Of a stretch of DNA of 64,000 bases, positions 30,149 through 37,754 are shown one piece after another. How positions within the stretch are numbered: position 1 is the first letter of the stretch; each line of letters begins with the position of its first letter. The notes below the pieces were generated by a model. It was given only the letters and a program-made list of their open reading frames with translations, ran no database searches and had not been told where the DNA came from. The position numbers and the translations under genes were made by a program. The stretch is from positions 1 to 64,000 of the forward strand of contig JAEWRE010000016.1 of the NCBI GenBank assembly GCA_023460235.1, read 5' to 3'. The DNA is from Bacillota bacterium. GTDB lineage: Bacteria; Bacillota; Clostridia; TANB77; CAG-465.

Positions 30149-30781
30149 ATGGCATTTGATTATAAAAAAGAATATAAAGAATTTTATTTACCAAAGAACA
30201 AACCTGAAATTATTACTATACCTAAAATGAATTTTATTGCAGTAAGAGGGAAAGGAAACCCTAATGATTCTGACGGCGAATACAGCAAGGCGATGAGCTT
30301 ATTATATGGAATAGCTTTTACAATAAAGATGAGTTATAGGGGAAATTACAAAATAGATGGATATTTTGAATATGTAGTTCCTCCATTAGAAGGCTTTTGG
30401 TGGCAAGATGGAATTAAAGGAGTTGATTATTCAAATAAAGATTCATTTAATTGGATTTCATTAATAAGGCTACCCGATTTTGTAAAAAAAGAAGATTTTG
30501 ATTGGGCAATAGATGAGGCTAGCCAAAAGAAAAAAACTGATTTTTCAAAAGTTGAATTTATAACATATGATGAAGGAATATGTGTACAATGTATGCATAT
30601 TGGGCCATATGACAATGAACCAGTTACAGTAGCACATATGGATAAATATGCAAATGAAAATGGATATGAACTTGATATAAACGAAAATAGATATCATCAT
30701 GAGATATATCTGAGCGATCCTAGAAGATGTGAACCATCAAAACTTAAAACTGTGATTAGGCATCCAATAAAAAAGAAATAA
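30149..30781 (+). CDS. GyrI-like small-molecule-binding domain protein
   Basis: The 210-residue protein begins MAFDYKKEYKEFYLPKNKP and has the features IPKMNFIAVRGKGNPND, KDSFNWISLIRLPDFV and HIGPYDNEP...MDKYANENGYEL. These resemble the stand-alone GyrI-like/SbmC (AraC effector-binding) proteins of the COG4832 type, which bind or hydrolyse small toxic molecules. The ATG at 30149 follows AAGGAGG; an upstream ATG lacks a ribosome site. It is followed 25 bp later by a DNA alkyltransferase gene, which would fit a shared chemical-damage role (inference). Confidence 0.8.
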   Translation: MAFDYKKEYKEFYLPKNKPEIITIPKMNFIAVRGKGNPNDSDGEYSKAMSLLYGIAFTIKMSYRGNYKIDGYFEYVVPPLEGFWWQDGIKGVDYSNKDSFNWISLIRLPDFVKKEDFDWAIDEASQKKKTDFSKVEFITYDEGICVQCMHIGPYDNEPVTVAHMDKYANENGYELDINENRYHHEIYLSDPRRCEPSKLKTVIRHPIKKK

Positions 30782-30806
30782 ATATTTAATTAGAATTGAG
30801 GAAAAT

Positions 30807-31274
30807 ATGAAAGAAATATTCTATTATAAATCAAAATTTTTTAATCTGAAGATATATTTAGAAGACGGTAGTATTGTTTTAATTGAAAGAATCTATGATG
30901 AGAATATTGAAACTGAAATAACTACCAAAAGTAAAGAAGTACAAAAAGTTGAAAATGAGTTTAATGAATACTTGGGTGGAAAAAGAAAAACTTTTGATAT
31001 ACCAATAAACCTTGTTGGTACTGAGTTTCAAAAAAAAGTATGGAATGAACTTTTAAATATCCCATATGGTGAAACAAGAAGCTATAAAGATATAGCAAAA
31101 GCAATTGGAAATGAAAAAGCATCAAGAGCAATCGGAAATGCGAACAATAAAAATCCAGTGATGATAATAGTTCCATGCCATAGAGTGATAGGAAGTAATA
31201 ATAAATTAGTAGGTTATGGTGGAGGACTTGATATGAAAGAAAAATTATTAGAACTTGAAAGAAATAATAAATAA
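30807..31274 (+). CDS. ogt: Methylated-DNA-protein cysteine methyltransferase
   Basis: The 155-residue protein has an N-terminal RNase H-like part and the C-terminal active domain: FQKKVWNELLNIPYGETRSY, AIGNANNKNP, the catalytic motif VPCHRVIG with Cys near residue 124, and YGGGLDMKEKLLELE. It repairs O6-alkylguanine by accepting the alkyl group on Cys, a single-turnover reaction. Probably co-transcribed with the GyrI-like gene. Confidence 0.95.
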   Translation: MKEIFYYKSKFFNLKIYLEDGSIVLIERIYDENIETEITTKSKEVQKVENEFNEYLGGKRKTFDIPINLVGTEFQKKVWNELLNIPYGETRSYKDIAKAIGNEKASRAIGNANNKNPVMIIVPCHRVIGSNNKLVGYGGGLDMKEKLLELERNNK

Positions 31275-31285
31275 CCATAGAATAA

Positions 31286-31322
31286 TACATGATAATAATA
31301 ATTTAATTATTATTATCATGTA
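31286..31322. terminator. Bidirectional terminator overlapping a 3' coding end
   Basis: The 17-bp perfect stem TACATGATAATAATAAT and its complement has a 3-nt loop TTA. The loop is exactly the minus-strand stop codon of the deacetylase gene, so the last codons of that gene form half of the stem. Confidence 0.85.
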
Positions 31323-32103
31323 TACAATTTATATATTCACTAATAGTTACAAATTTATAGCCTTGATTTTTTAATTCATCTATAATTTTAAAAGCAGCCA
31401 ATACAGTAGGTTTATATGTATCATGCATTAAAACTATCTCATTTCCTTTTACTTTTTTTATTACGTAATTATAGTCTTTATCAACATTTAAAAATCTCCA
31501 ATCTTTAGAATCAACTGTCCAAAGTACGCTTTGTAAATTAGACTCTTCTAATAAATCTCTTACTCTGTTATTTAAAGAACCATATGGAACCCTAATTAAA
31601 GTTGGAGGTTTATCTATTAATTTTAATAATTCTGCATTGGTCATTTCTATTTCATTTAATATTTTTTCATTATTTAATCTAGTAAATAATTTATGAGTAT
31701 AACCATGAATACCTATTTCATTTCCATTTTGATATGACTCTTTTATATACTCTGGATATTTTGCTATATTTTTCCCAAGAACAAAAAATGTTGCTTTAAC
31801 ATTTCTTTCCTTTAGACCATCTATTAGCAACTTAGTATATTCACTTGGACCATCATCAAAAGTTAAACATATCAATTTATTATTTTTATAACTTTCAAAA
31901 ATCTCTTTGCTATATTCTTCTTGGATTTCCTTATCTGAAATCTCTTCTTGAATTTCTTCAAAAGGAATGTTATTTTGCTCAGATCTATATTTTTCTAAAA
32001 GTATAGATGAAGTAACAAGAAATAATATTAACGAAACTAAGATTATGATACGCAAATTTAATTTAAATTTTAACTTATATATACTTATATTAAATATTTT
32101 CAT
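31303..32103 (-). CDS. Membrane-anchored polysaccharide deacetylase
   Basis: The 266-residue protein has one N-terminal membrane segment (IIILVSLILFLVTSSILL), a ~40-residue Glu-rich linker and a NodB domain: ICLTFDDGPSE near residue 77, the zinc ligands in IGIHGYTHKLF near 131, RVPYGS near 170, LWTVDSKDW near 193 and VLMHDTY near 220. It would remove N-acetyl groups from cell-wall glycan outside the membrane (PgdA/PdaB-like). Start ATG at 32103 follows AGGGGATT. The exact glycan substrate is not shown by the sequence. Confidence 0.92.
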   Translation of the reverse strand: MKIFNISIYKLKFKLNLRIIILVSLILFLVTSSILLEKYRSEQNNIPFEEIQEEISDKEIQEEYSKEIFESYKNNKLICLTFDDGPSEYTKLLIDGLKERNVKATFFVLGKNIAKYPEYIKESYQNGNEIGIHGYTHKLFTRLNNEKILNEIEMTNAELLKLIDKPPTLIRVPYGSLNNRVRDLLEESNLQSVLWTVDSKDWRFLNVDKDYNYVIKKVKGNEIVLMHDTYKPTVLAAFKIIDELKNQGYKFVTISEYINCIHDNNN

Positions 32104-32205
32104 GTAATCCCCTATAATTAAATATATTGTTTTAAAATTAATATATTAATAAATTCATAAATTAATTATTAGTATATTTAATATATTTAAAATTTAAATA
32201 TACTA

Positions 32206-32234
32206 TTTACAAATTTAAATTAAGATGATAATAT
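32206..32234 (+). promoter_or_regulatory. Promoter of the DUF3781 gene
   Basis: TTTACA and TAATAT have a 17-bp spacer that ends in TGA (extended -10). The leader to the start codon is about 33 bases. Confidence 0.6.
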
Positions 32235-32273
32235 ATAAACAAATGTTTAAAACACAAAAAATGGGGGTAACAA

Positions 32274-32531
32274 ATGTATAATATAGAAGTTTTATATTCA
32301 AATTTAGATAAGATTCATACAACAGAGATGGGAATAGATAGAATAAAAAGAAATCTTAAATTAGAGGAAGATGATGTAGTTAAATGGTGCAAGTCAAAAG
32401 TTATAGATAAGAAAAGTTCTATAATAAAAAAAGGAAAAAATTGGTATGTAAGCAATGAAGATTATATAATAACTATTAATTCGTATAGTTATACAATAAT
32501 AACAGCACATAAAATAAAGAATAAAAATTAG
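32274..32531 (+). CDS. DUF3781 family small protein
   Basis: The 85-residue basic protein has HTTEMGIDRIKRNL, VVKWCKSKVID, KGKNWYVSNEDYIITIN and SYTIITAHK, the pattern I associate with DUF3781. The C-terminal half looks like a small beta sheet with a helix. Its function is unknown. It follows GGGGGTAAC and is monocistronic, at the left edge of the accessory cassette region. Confidence 0.75.
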   Translation: MYNIEVLYSNLDKIHTTEMGIDRIKRNLKLEEDDVVKWCKSKVIDKKSSIIKKGKNWYVSNEDYIITINSYSYTIITAHKIKNKN

Positions 32532-32668
32532 GCAGAAGTGATATACAATCTTAGATATTTTATTATGGTAAAAATACGTTTATGAGTAAGTTCTTTATTT
32601 GTATTTGATTGTAAGAAATAAATAGAGTTTTAATATTATTAGTATATTAATTTTAAGTTTTATGAGAA

Positions 32669-32697
32669 TTGCGTTTTAAACAAAAAGATGATAAAAT
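32669..32697 (+). promoter_or_regulatory. Promoter of the MerR-ABC locus
   Basis: TTGCGT and TAAAAT have a 17-bp spacer with extended -10 (TGATAAAAT). The predicted +1 is near 32704, which is downstream of the only in-frame ATG (32688). The true start codon is therefore likely to be non-ATG. Confidence 0.55.
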
Positions 32698-33470
32698 ATT
32701 ATATAGGAGTGATTAAAATAAAGGAATATAGTACATCTGAAATAGCAAAAGAAATAGGTATACATACAAATACCGTTCGTTTTTATGAGGATATAGAATT
32801 TTTACCTAAGATACCAAGAAAATCAAATAGGTATAGAGTATATAATGAAGTTCATTTAGAGCAGCTTAAATTAATAAAGATTGCATTAGAGAGTGAACTT
32901 CTACAAAATGGATTGAGAAAACAAGTAATAAATATAATAAAGGCATCTGCTAGAGCGGAATATGATATAGCGCTAAATTTATCAAAAGAGCATATGAATA
33001 GTATTTTAAAAGAACAGAAAAATGCAAAAGAAAGTATAAAGATAGTAAAAGAAATTTTATCTGGTACTGAATCTATTATTAATAATAATGAATATAAAAG
33101 AAAAGAATTAGCAGATAAATTAGGACTTACGTTAGATACTTTAAGAAATTGGGAATTAAACGGACTATTAAAGATAAAAAGAAAAGAAAATAGATACAGA
33201 ATTTATGATGAATTTGATATTCAAAGAATAAAGGTAATTAGCTCACTAAGATGTGCAAATTTTTCATTATCATCTATTCTTAGACTTTTAAATGAACTAG
33301 ATAAAAATTCTAATATAGATGTAGAATATATAATAGATACCCCTAAACAAGAAGAAGATATTATTTCTGTTTGTGATAAATTGATAACTTCTTTAGAAAA
33401 AGCAAAGGAAGAGTCATATCAAATTACAGAACTTTTAGAAAAAATGAAAAAAATAAACCCTCCAGTATAA
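32688..33470 (+). CDS. MerR-family regulator with two helix-turn-helix domains
   Basis: The frame holds two complete MerR-type DNA-binding domains in one chain. The first is EYSTSEIAKEIGIHTNTVRF with NRYRVYNEVHLEQLKLI. The second is YKRKELADKLGLTLDTLRNW with NRYRIYDEFDIQRIKVI. A coiled region separates them, and a short C-terminal helical part follows, with no obvious ligand domain. Coordinates begin at the only in-frame ATG, but this ATG lies inside the predicted promoter. AGGAG at 32705-32709 suggests initiation at ATA 32718, ATT 32712 or GTG 32709 instead. It precedes an ABC exporter pair and probably controls it. Confidence 0.85.
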   Translation: MIKYYIGVIKIKEYSTSEIAKEIGIHTNTVRFYEDIEFLPKIPRKSNRYRVYNEVHLEQLKLIKIALESELLQNGLRKQVINIIKASARAEYDIALNLSKEHMNSILKEQKNAKESIKIVKEILSGTESIINNNEYKRKELADKLGLTLDTLRNWELNGLLKIKRKENRYRIYDEFDIQRIKVISSLRCANFSLSSILRLLNELDKNSNIDVEYIIDTPKQEEDIISVCDKLITSLEKAKEESYQITELLEKMKKINPPV

Positions 33471-33497
33471 CACCAGACTTTGATTTGGTGTTATACT
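33464..33497 (+). terminator. Terminator/attenuator between merR-like and ABC genes
   Basis: The 12-bp perfect stem AGTATAACACCA / TGGTGTTATACT with a 10-nt loop is followed by seven T residues. It contains the regulator's stop codon. The ABC genes begin 25 bp later without a clear new promoter, so read-through may be needed. Confidence 0.88.
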
Positions 33498-33521
33498 TTT
33501 TTTGTAAAGGAGGAATTTTAA

Positions 33522-34250
33522 ATGGAAAAAGTAATTGAAGTGAAAAATCTAAGTAAAAATTACAGTGAAAATTTAGCAGTCAATAATATTTCTTTTAATG
33601 TAGCAAAAGGAGAAATATTTGGACTGTTAGGAAGTAATGGAGCAGGGAAAAGTACTACTATTGAATGCATTTTAGCTACAAAAAGGTTAACGAAAGGAGA
33701 AATATCAATATTAGGTAAAAGTCCAATTGTTGATAGAAAAATTTTGTTTGAAGAAATTGGTGTACAGTTTCAAGAAGCAGTTTATCCAAGTAAAATATTG
33801 GTAAAAGAGCTGTGTGAGCAAACAGAATGTTTATATAAAGAAACTATTGATTATAAAGAATTGCTAAAACAATTTAATATTTTAGATAAAATAAATAATC
33901 CAATTTCTGAATTATCAGGAGGGCAAAAACAAAAGTTATTTATTGTACTTGCACTTATACCAAAACCTAAGGTGTTATTTTTAGATGAGATTACAACTGG
34001 ACTTGATCCAAAAGCAAGAAGGGAAGTTTGGAAAATATTAAGATCACTTAAGGAAGATGGAATTACAATATTACTTACTTCACATTTTATGGATGAAGTA
34101 GAAAATCTGTGTGATAATATTTTAATACTAAAAAAAGGTGAAAAAGTATTTGAAGGAACAGTAAAACAAGCAATTGATGAAAGTCCGTATGAAAAATTAG
34201 AAGATGCTTATCTTTGGTATATAGGGGAGGATGAAAATGAAAACATTTAG
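33522..34250 (+). CDS. ABC transporter ATP-binding protein
   Basis: The 242-residue ATPase has Walker A LLGSNGAGKSTT near residue 36, the Q-loop in VQFQEAVYP, the signature LSGGQKQKLF near 134, Walker B VLFLDEITTGLDPKARREV near 155 and the H-loop TSHFMDE. It is of the drug/antibiotic or lipid exporter class (CcmA/DrrA-like). The start follows AAAGGAGG. Its stop overlaps the start of the permease gene. Confidence 0.93.
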   Translation: MEKVIEVKNLSKNYSENLAVNNISFNVAKGEIFGLLGSNGAGKSTTIECILATKRLTKGEISILGKSPIVDRKILFEEIGVQFQEAVYPSKILVKELCEQTECLYKETIDYKELLKQFNILDKINNPISELSGGQKQKLFIVLALIPKPKVLFLDEITTGLDPKARREVWKILRSLKEDGITILLTSHFMDEVENLCDNILILKKGEKVFEGTVKQAIDESPYEKLEDAYLWYIGEDENENI

Positions 34251-34980
34251 CACACTATTAAAAACAGAATTAAAACTTTCGATTAGAGGACTAGATATGG
34301 TTATTTTCGCATTATTTATGCCTATTGTGGTTCTAATCATACTAGGTTGTATATACGGAAGTAAACCAGCATTTGAAGGAGCAAATTACAGTTTTTTATC
34401 ACAGTCATTTAGTGCTGTTGTAATGATAGCAATATCTGCTGGTGGACTTATGGGTCTACCACTAGTTATATCTGACTACAGAGAAAAGAAAATATTAAAA
34501 AAATATAAAGTAACACCGGTCTCACCAGTAATGTTACTTACAGTTCAATTTTGCATTTATGCTATTTATTCATTAGTTTCATTAATATCATTATATGTAC
34601 TTGGAAAATTGTTTTTTAACTTGGAAATAAATGGATCAATATTTTTCTTTTTATTAGGTTATTTTCTAGTAATGTTTTCCATATTTAGCATTGGGTTAAT
34701 GGTAGGTGGAGTAGCTAAGGATTCAAAACAAGCAGGAGCGATAGCAAGCTTATTATATTTTCCAATGATAATTTTCTCTGGAACAACATTACCTTATGAA
34801 GTTATGCCTAAAATGATGCAAAATGTAGTAGATATATTACCGCTTACTCAAGGAATAAAAGTACTTAAAAGTGTTGTTATCGGTGAAAATATAAATAATA
34901 TAATAATACCTAGTGCAGTTATGATTATAATATTTATAATCTGTTGTAGTATTTCTATAAAGAAATTTAAATGGGAATAA
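34237..34980 (+). CDS. ABC-2 type permease
   Basis: The 247-residue protein has six hydrophobic segments and the ABC-2 signature region around GGVAKDSKQAGAIASLLYFPMI, with FSGTTLPYEVMP after it. It is the membrane partner of the preceding ATPase, and the two probably export a drug or peptide under MerR-type control. ATG 34237 is six bases after GGGAGG; the ATG at 34231 is too close to it. Confidence 0.9.
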   Translation: MKTFSTLLKTELKLSIRGLDMVIFALFMPIVVLIILGCIYGSKPAFEGANYSFLSQSFSAVVMIAISAGGLMGLPLVISDYREKKILKKYKVTPVSPVMLLTVQFCIYAIYSLVSLISLYVLGKLFFNLEINGSIFFFLLGYFLVMFSIFSIGLMVGGVAKDSKQAGAIASLLYFPMIIFSGTTLPYEVMPKMMQNVVDILPLTQGIKVLKSVVIGENINNIIIPSAVMIIIFIICCSISIKKFKWE

Positions 34981-34995
34981 TATATAAATATATGC

Positions 34996-35058
34996 AAGTG
35001 AACAAAAAAGAAAATTTGTTCACTTTTTCTTGTGTTTTTATCTATTAAATGATAAACT
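34996..35058 (+). promoter_or_regulatory. Composite terminator-promoter border, copy A
   Basis: Hairpin AAGTGAACAAA / TTTGTTCACTT (34996-35025) with T5, then after four bases a -35 TTGTGT (35030), 17 bp, and -10 TAAACT (35053-35058) in a TGATAAA context. It ends the ABC unit and starts the ASCH/DUF5131 unit. Copies C and D below are alike. Confidence 0.7.
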
Positions 35059-35105
35059 ATATAAAAATCAAAATAAATATTTTAAATTTTTAGGAGGAAT
35101 AAATT

Positions 35106-35567
35106 ATGAAAAGAGCAGAGTGGTATGAAGGTAAAGATGAAAAAGCACAACATTTAGTATATTTAAATGAAAAAGCAAAAGAATTAGAAAAATTAATAAA
35201 TAAAGAAAAAACTATGATTATTAGAGGCGCAGCTGGTAAAAAATGTCCATTAGGAGGTAGAGCAAAAATTAATGATGATATTTATTTTGTAGAAACTAAT
35301 GGAAATATGATAGTTACTCACAAAGGTATTATATCAAACGTAGTTGAAAGTGAAAAAATGACTCCAGAAGAATCAATTGAATTTGTAAAAAAATACGAAA
35401 AAGAATTAAATCTATCAAAAGATCAGTATAATAGATGGGCTGGTAAAAAGTTTTTAGCAGTATATGAAATATCTAATTTAGAACAAATAGAACCTTTTAA
35501 ATATGATAGAAAAAATAATATGGATGATTGGATAATAACAGACGATATTAATAAAATTAAATTATAG
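35106..35567 (+). CDS. ASCH/EVE (PUA-like) domain protein
   Basis: The 153-residue protein has KRAEWYEGKDEKAQHLVYLN, TMIIRGAAGKKCPLGGRAKI, DIYFVETNGNMIVTHKGII and YNRWAGKKFLAVYEISNLEQ. The order - a pocket-forming start, an IYFVET strand, then W-A-G-K-x-F-L-A-V-Y-E - fits PUA-like ASCH/EVE folds that bind modified bases or RNA. It precedes a DUF5131 gene by 17 bp with shared strand and probable shared transcript. The start follows AGGAGG. Nothing shows the ligand. Family placement is by pattern, not by search. Confidence 0.65.
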   Translation: MKRAEWYEGKDEKAQHLVYLNEKAKELEKLINKEKTMIIRGAAGKKCPLGGRAKINDDIYFVETNGNMIVTHKGIISNVVESEKMTPEESIEFVKKYEKELNLSKDQYNRWAGKKFLAVYEISNLEQIEPFKYDRKNNMDDWIITDDINKIKL

Positions 35568-35584
35568 AAATTGAGGTATTTTAT

Positions 35585-36298
35585 ATGGCAATGTGGAATC
35601 CCTGGCGAGGATGTATAAAATGTAGTGATGGATGTAAATATTGCTATATTCATAAAGGTGATTTTAAACGAAATATTAATACAAGTGATATTATAAAAAC
35701 AAAAGATTTTAATAAACCTATAGAGCTTTTAAAAAATGGAACATATAAAATTGAATCTGGGCTTGTATATTTATGCTTTTCTACAGATTTTTTGATAGAA
35801 CAAGCTGATAAATGGAGAAATGAATGCTGGGAAATGATAAGAAAAAGATCTGATTTGAAATTTTTATTTTTAACTAAGAGAATTGATAGATTTTTAAAAT
35901 GTATTCCAGATGATTGGGGAGATGGATATGATAATGTTATAGTATGTTGCACAATTGAAAATCAAAAAAATGCAGACTATAAATTATCAATATTTAAAGA
36001 TTTGCCAATTAAGCATAAATGTATTACTGCACAACCTTTAATAGAAAAAATAGATATAGAAAAATATTTGGATGGTATAGAATTGGTTGTAGTAGGGGGA
36101 GAATCTGATTATAATGCTAGAGTACTAGATTTTGATTGGGTATTAGACATTAGAAACCAATGTGTAAATAAAAAGGTAAACTTTGAATTTAGACAATGTG
36201 GAACACATTTTATTAAAGATAATAGGCAATATCTGATTAAAACAGGAGATTTGTGTAAACAAGCAAAGTTAGCAGATATTGATTATCATAATGATTAA
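35585..36298 (+). CDS. DUF5131 (phage Gp37/Gp68-like) protein with CX3CX2C motif
   Basis: The 237-residue protein opens with MAMWNPWRGCIKCSDGCKYC, whose CSDGCKYC is a radical-SAM-like CX3CX2C cluster motif, followed by YIHKGDFKRNI. Later come YLCFSTDFLIEQADKWRNEC, FLFLTKRIDRF, CCTIENQ and VVVGGESDYNAR, typical of the Gp37/Gp68 family found in phages and accessory regions. An iron-sulfur, SAM-using enzyme acting on nucleic acid is plausible but unproven. It follows the ASCH/EVE-like gene in one unit. Confidence 0.8.
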   Translation: MAMWNPWRGCIKCSDGCKYCYIHKGDFKRNINTSDIIKTKDFNKPIELLKNGTYKIESGLVYLCFSTDFLIEQADKWRNECWEMIRKRSDLKFLFLTKRIDRFLKCIPDDWGDGYDNVIVCCTIENQKNADYKLSIFKDLPIKHKCITAQPLIEKIDIEKYLDGIELVVVGGESDYNARVLDFDWVLDIRNQCVNKKVNFEFRQCGTHFIKDNRQYLIKTGDLCKQAKLADIDYHND

Positions 36299-36348
36299 GG
36301 TATTTTTATATAGAAACTAAAATTGAATGTGATAAATTTTTTTCAAAA

Positions 36349-36377
36349 TTGACAATGTAATACTTCTATGATAATAT
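36349..36377 (+). promoter_or_regulatory. Promoter of the Nudix gene
   Basis: TTGACA and TAATAT have a 17-bp spacer ending in TGA (extended -10). Confidence 0.7.
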
Positions 36378-36426
36378 ATAAATAAATTTTTAACAAATCT
36401 TTATATAATTTAAGGAGATGTATTAT

Positions 36427-37014
36427 ATGATTAATGAGGAAAAACTTGTAAAGGAAATTACTAGTCTAGAACGTGTAACAACTGAAATTAGAGATAATTA
36501 TTTTGATGGTAAAGATTTCAATTATATTCGTGATTGGTTAGAAAATCACAATATAGATAGACATACTTGTATAGAACTAGAATGTGCAGGTGTAGCAATA
36601 CTTATATCTAAGCCTGGAGAAACAGAAAAAGTATTAGTGCAGATTCGTTCTAGTGAAGATAATAGAATGGGATTTTTTGGTGGTGGAATTGAAATTGGTG
36701 AATCATCTGTAGAAACTGCTATACGAGAGCTAAAAGAAGAAACAGGTATAGAAGTTTATGAATCTCAACTCAAATTTTTAGAGATTAATGAACATGATCT
36801 TGAATATAAGAATGGTGATAAAGTATATTACAAATCTTATATATACTTATTGGAATTGAATTATTATCCTTCGATCAAAATTGATAGCGAATCAAATGGA
36901 TTTATGATGCTTTCAAAGGAAAACTATAAGAATTTTACTTATTTAGAAGATACTAAGTTATTTCAACTACAACCATATTTATGGGGAACTTTAATTAAAA
37001 TATTGAAAATATAA
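36427..37014 (+). CDS. Nudix hydrolase
   Basis: The 195-residue protein has a full Nudix box, GGGIEIGESSVETAIRELKE with ETGIEV, near residues 80-105. An N-terminal helical extension of ~45 residues precedes it. The box binds Mg2+ and cleaves nucleoside diphosphates linked to another group; the substrate cannot be told. ATG 36427 is eight bases after AAGGAGA; the ATG at 36418 is too close. It is a monocistronic cassette with its own promoter. Confidence 0.88.
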   Translation: MINEEKLVKEITSLERVTTEIRDNYFDGKDFNYIRDWLENHNIDRHTCIELECAGVAILISKPGETEKVLVQIRSSEDNRMGFFGGGIEIGESSVETAIRELKEETGIEVYESQLKFLEINEHDLEYKNGDKVYYKSYIYLLELNYYPSIKIDSESNGFMMLSKENYKNFTYLEDTKLFQLQPYLWGTLIKILKI

Positions 37015-37024
37015 TTAAATGATA

Positions 37025-37067
37025 GAAAAAGCGAATGAAATGAAAATTGTTCGTTTTTTTCTTGAAT
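37025..37067 (+). terminator. Terminator after the Nudix gene (border B, degenerate)
   Basis: An imperfect hairpin (AAAAAGCGAA... / ...TTCGTTTTTTT) is followed by CTTGAATTTT. The layout resembles borders A, C and D, but a good -10 at 17 bp is missing. Confidence 0.5.
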
Positions 37068-37120
37068 TTTAATACATTATAAACAAATATTAGTGGGAAG
37101 AAACAATTTTGAGTCACAAA

Positions 37121-37157
37121 AAAAACTATCAAAAATTATTAATTCAGATAGCTTTTT
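37121..37157 (+). terminator. Second terminator-like hairpin
   Basis: AAAAACTATC pairs with GATAGCTTTTT with one bulge and is followed by T-rich sequence. It lies upstream of the following cassette. Confidence 0.6.
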
Positions 37158-37250
37158 ATTTATAAGATTATTATAGCACAAAACCATGAAAAATTCAAGT
37201 CTGTTATTTATATAAGATTTGTGGTATATATAATAGTAGAGGTGTTTAAT

Positions 37251-37754
37251 ATGGATATGTTTTCTTATTTAACAATTATTAATAATCAGAAACAGCAAGA
37301 GATATCGAAAATAAAAAAATGTAATGAATATACCAATAGATATGGTTTGACTTTAACAGAAGAACAAATTAATGATATAGTAGAAAAAAGATATGAAACA
37401 TTAAAAGATACGCAAAGAGTTGAATTTGGAGAGTGGATTATAGACAAGATAATAAAAGAATTCTGTGATTCTCCATATATTAGAAAAGATAATTACGCAG
37501 AAACTATATACGAATTGATTGATATGTTCTACTTTTATAAAAATGAGACTAAAGAGTTAGTTACAGATGATGAATTAATTAAATTTATGAAAAAACATTT
37601 TGATGGTATTTGTCAAGGTTCATTAGAGTATTTGTCAGGAACTATATTAGAAAAAATGACAGATAATATTTTGAAGGGGAAACCATTGGATTACTTTATT
37701 AATATAAAAAGTCTTGAAAGTAATGAAGAGTATGAAGATGAAGAATATGAATGA
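37251..37754 (+). CDS. DUF6323-like protein
   Basis: The 167-residue, mainly helical acidic protein contains YGLTLTEEQINDIVEKRYET, RVEFGEWIIDKIIKEFCDSP, ETIYELIDMFYFYKNET and DDELIKFMKKHFDGICQGSL. I recall this pattern as DUF6323; this was not checked. The tail is very acidic (EEYEDEEYE). The ATG at 37251 follows AGAGGTG. It overlaps the start of the next gene, so they form a pair. No catalytic motif is visible and function is unknown. Confidence 0.65.
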   Translation: MDMFSYLTIINNQKQQEISKIKKCNEYTNRYGLTLTEEQINDIVEKRYETLKDTQRVEFGEWIIDKIIKEFCDSPYIRKDNYAETIYELIDMFYFYKNETKELVTDDELIKFMKKHFDGICQGSLEYLSGTILEKMTDNILKGKPLDYFINIKSLESNEEYEDEEYE

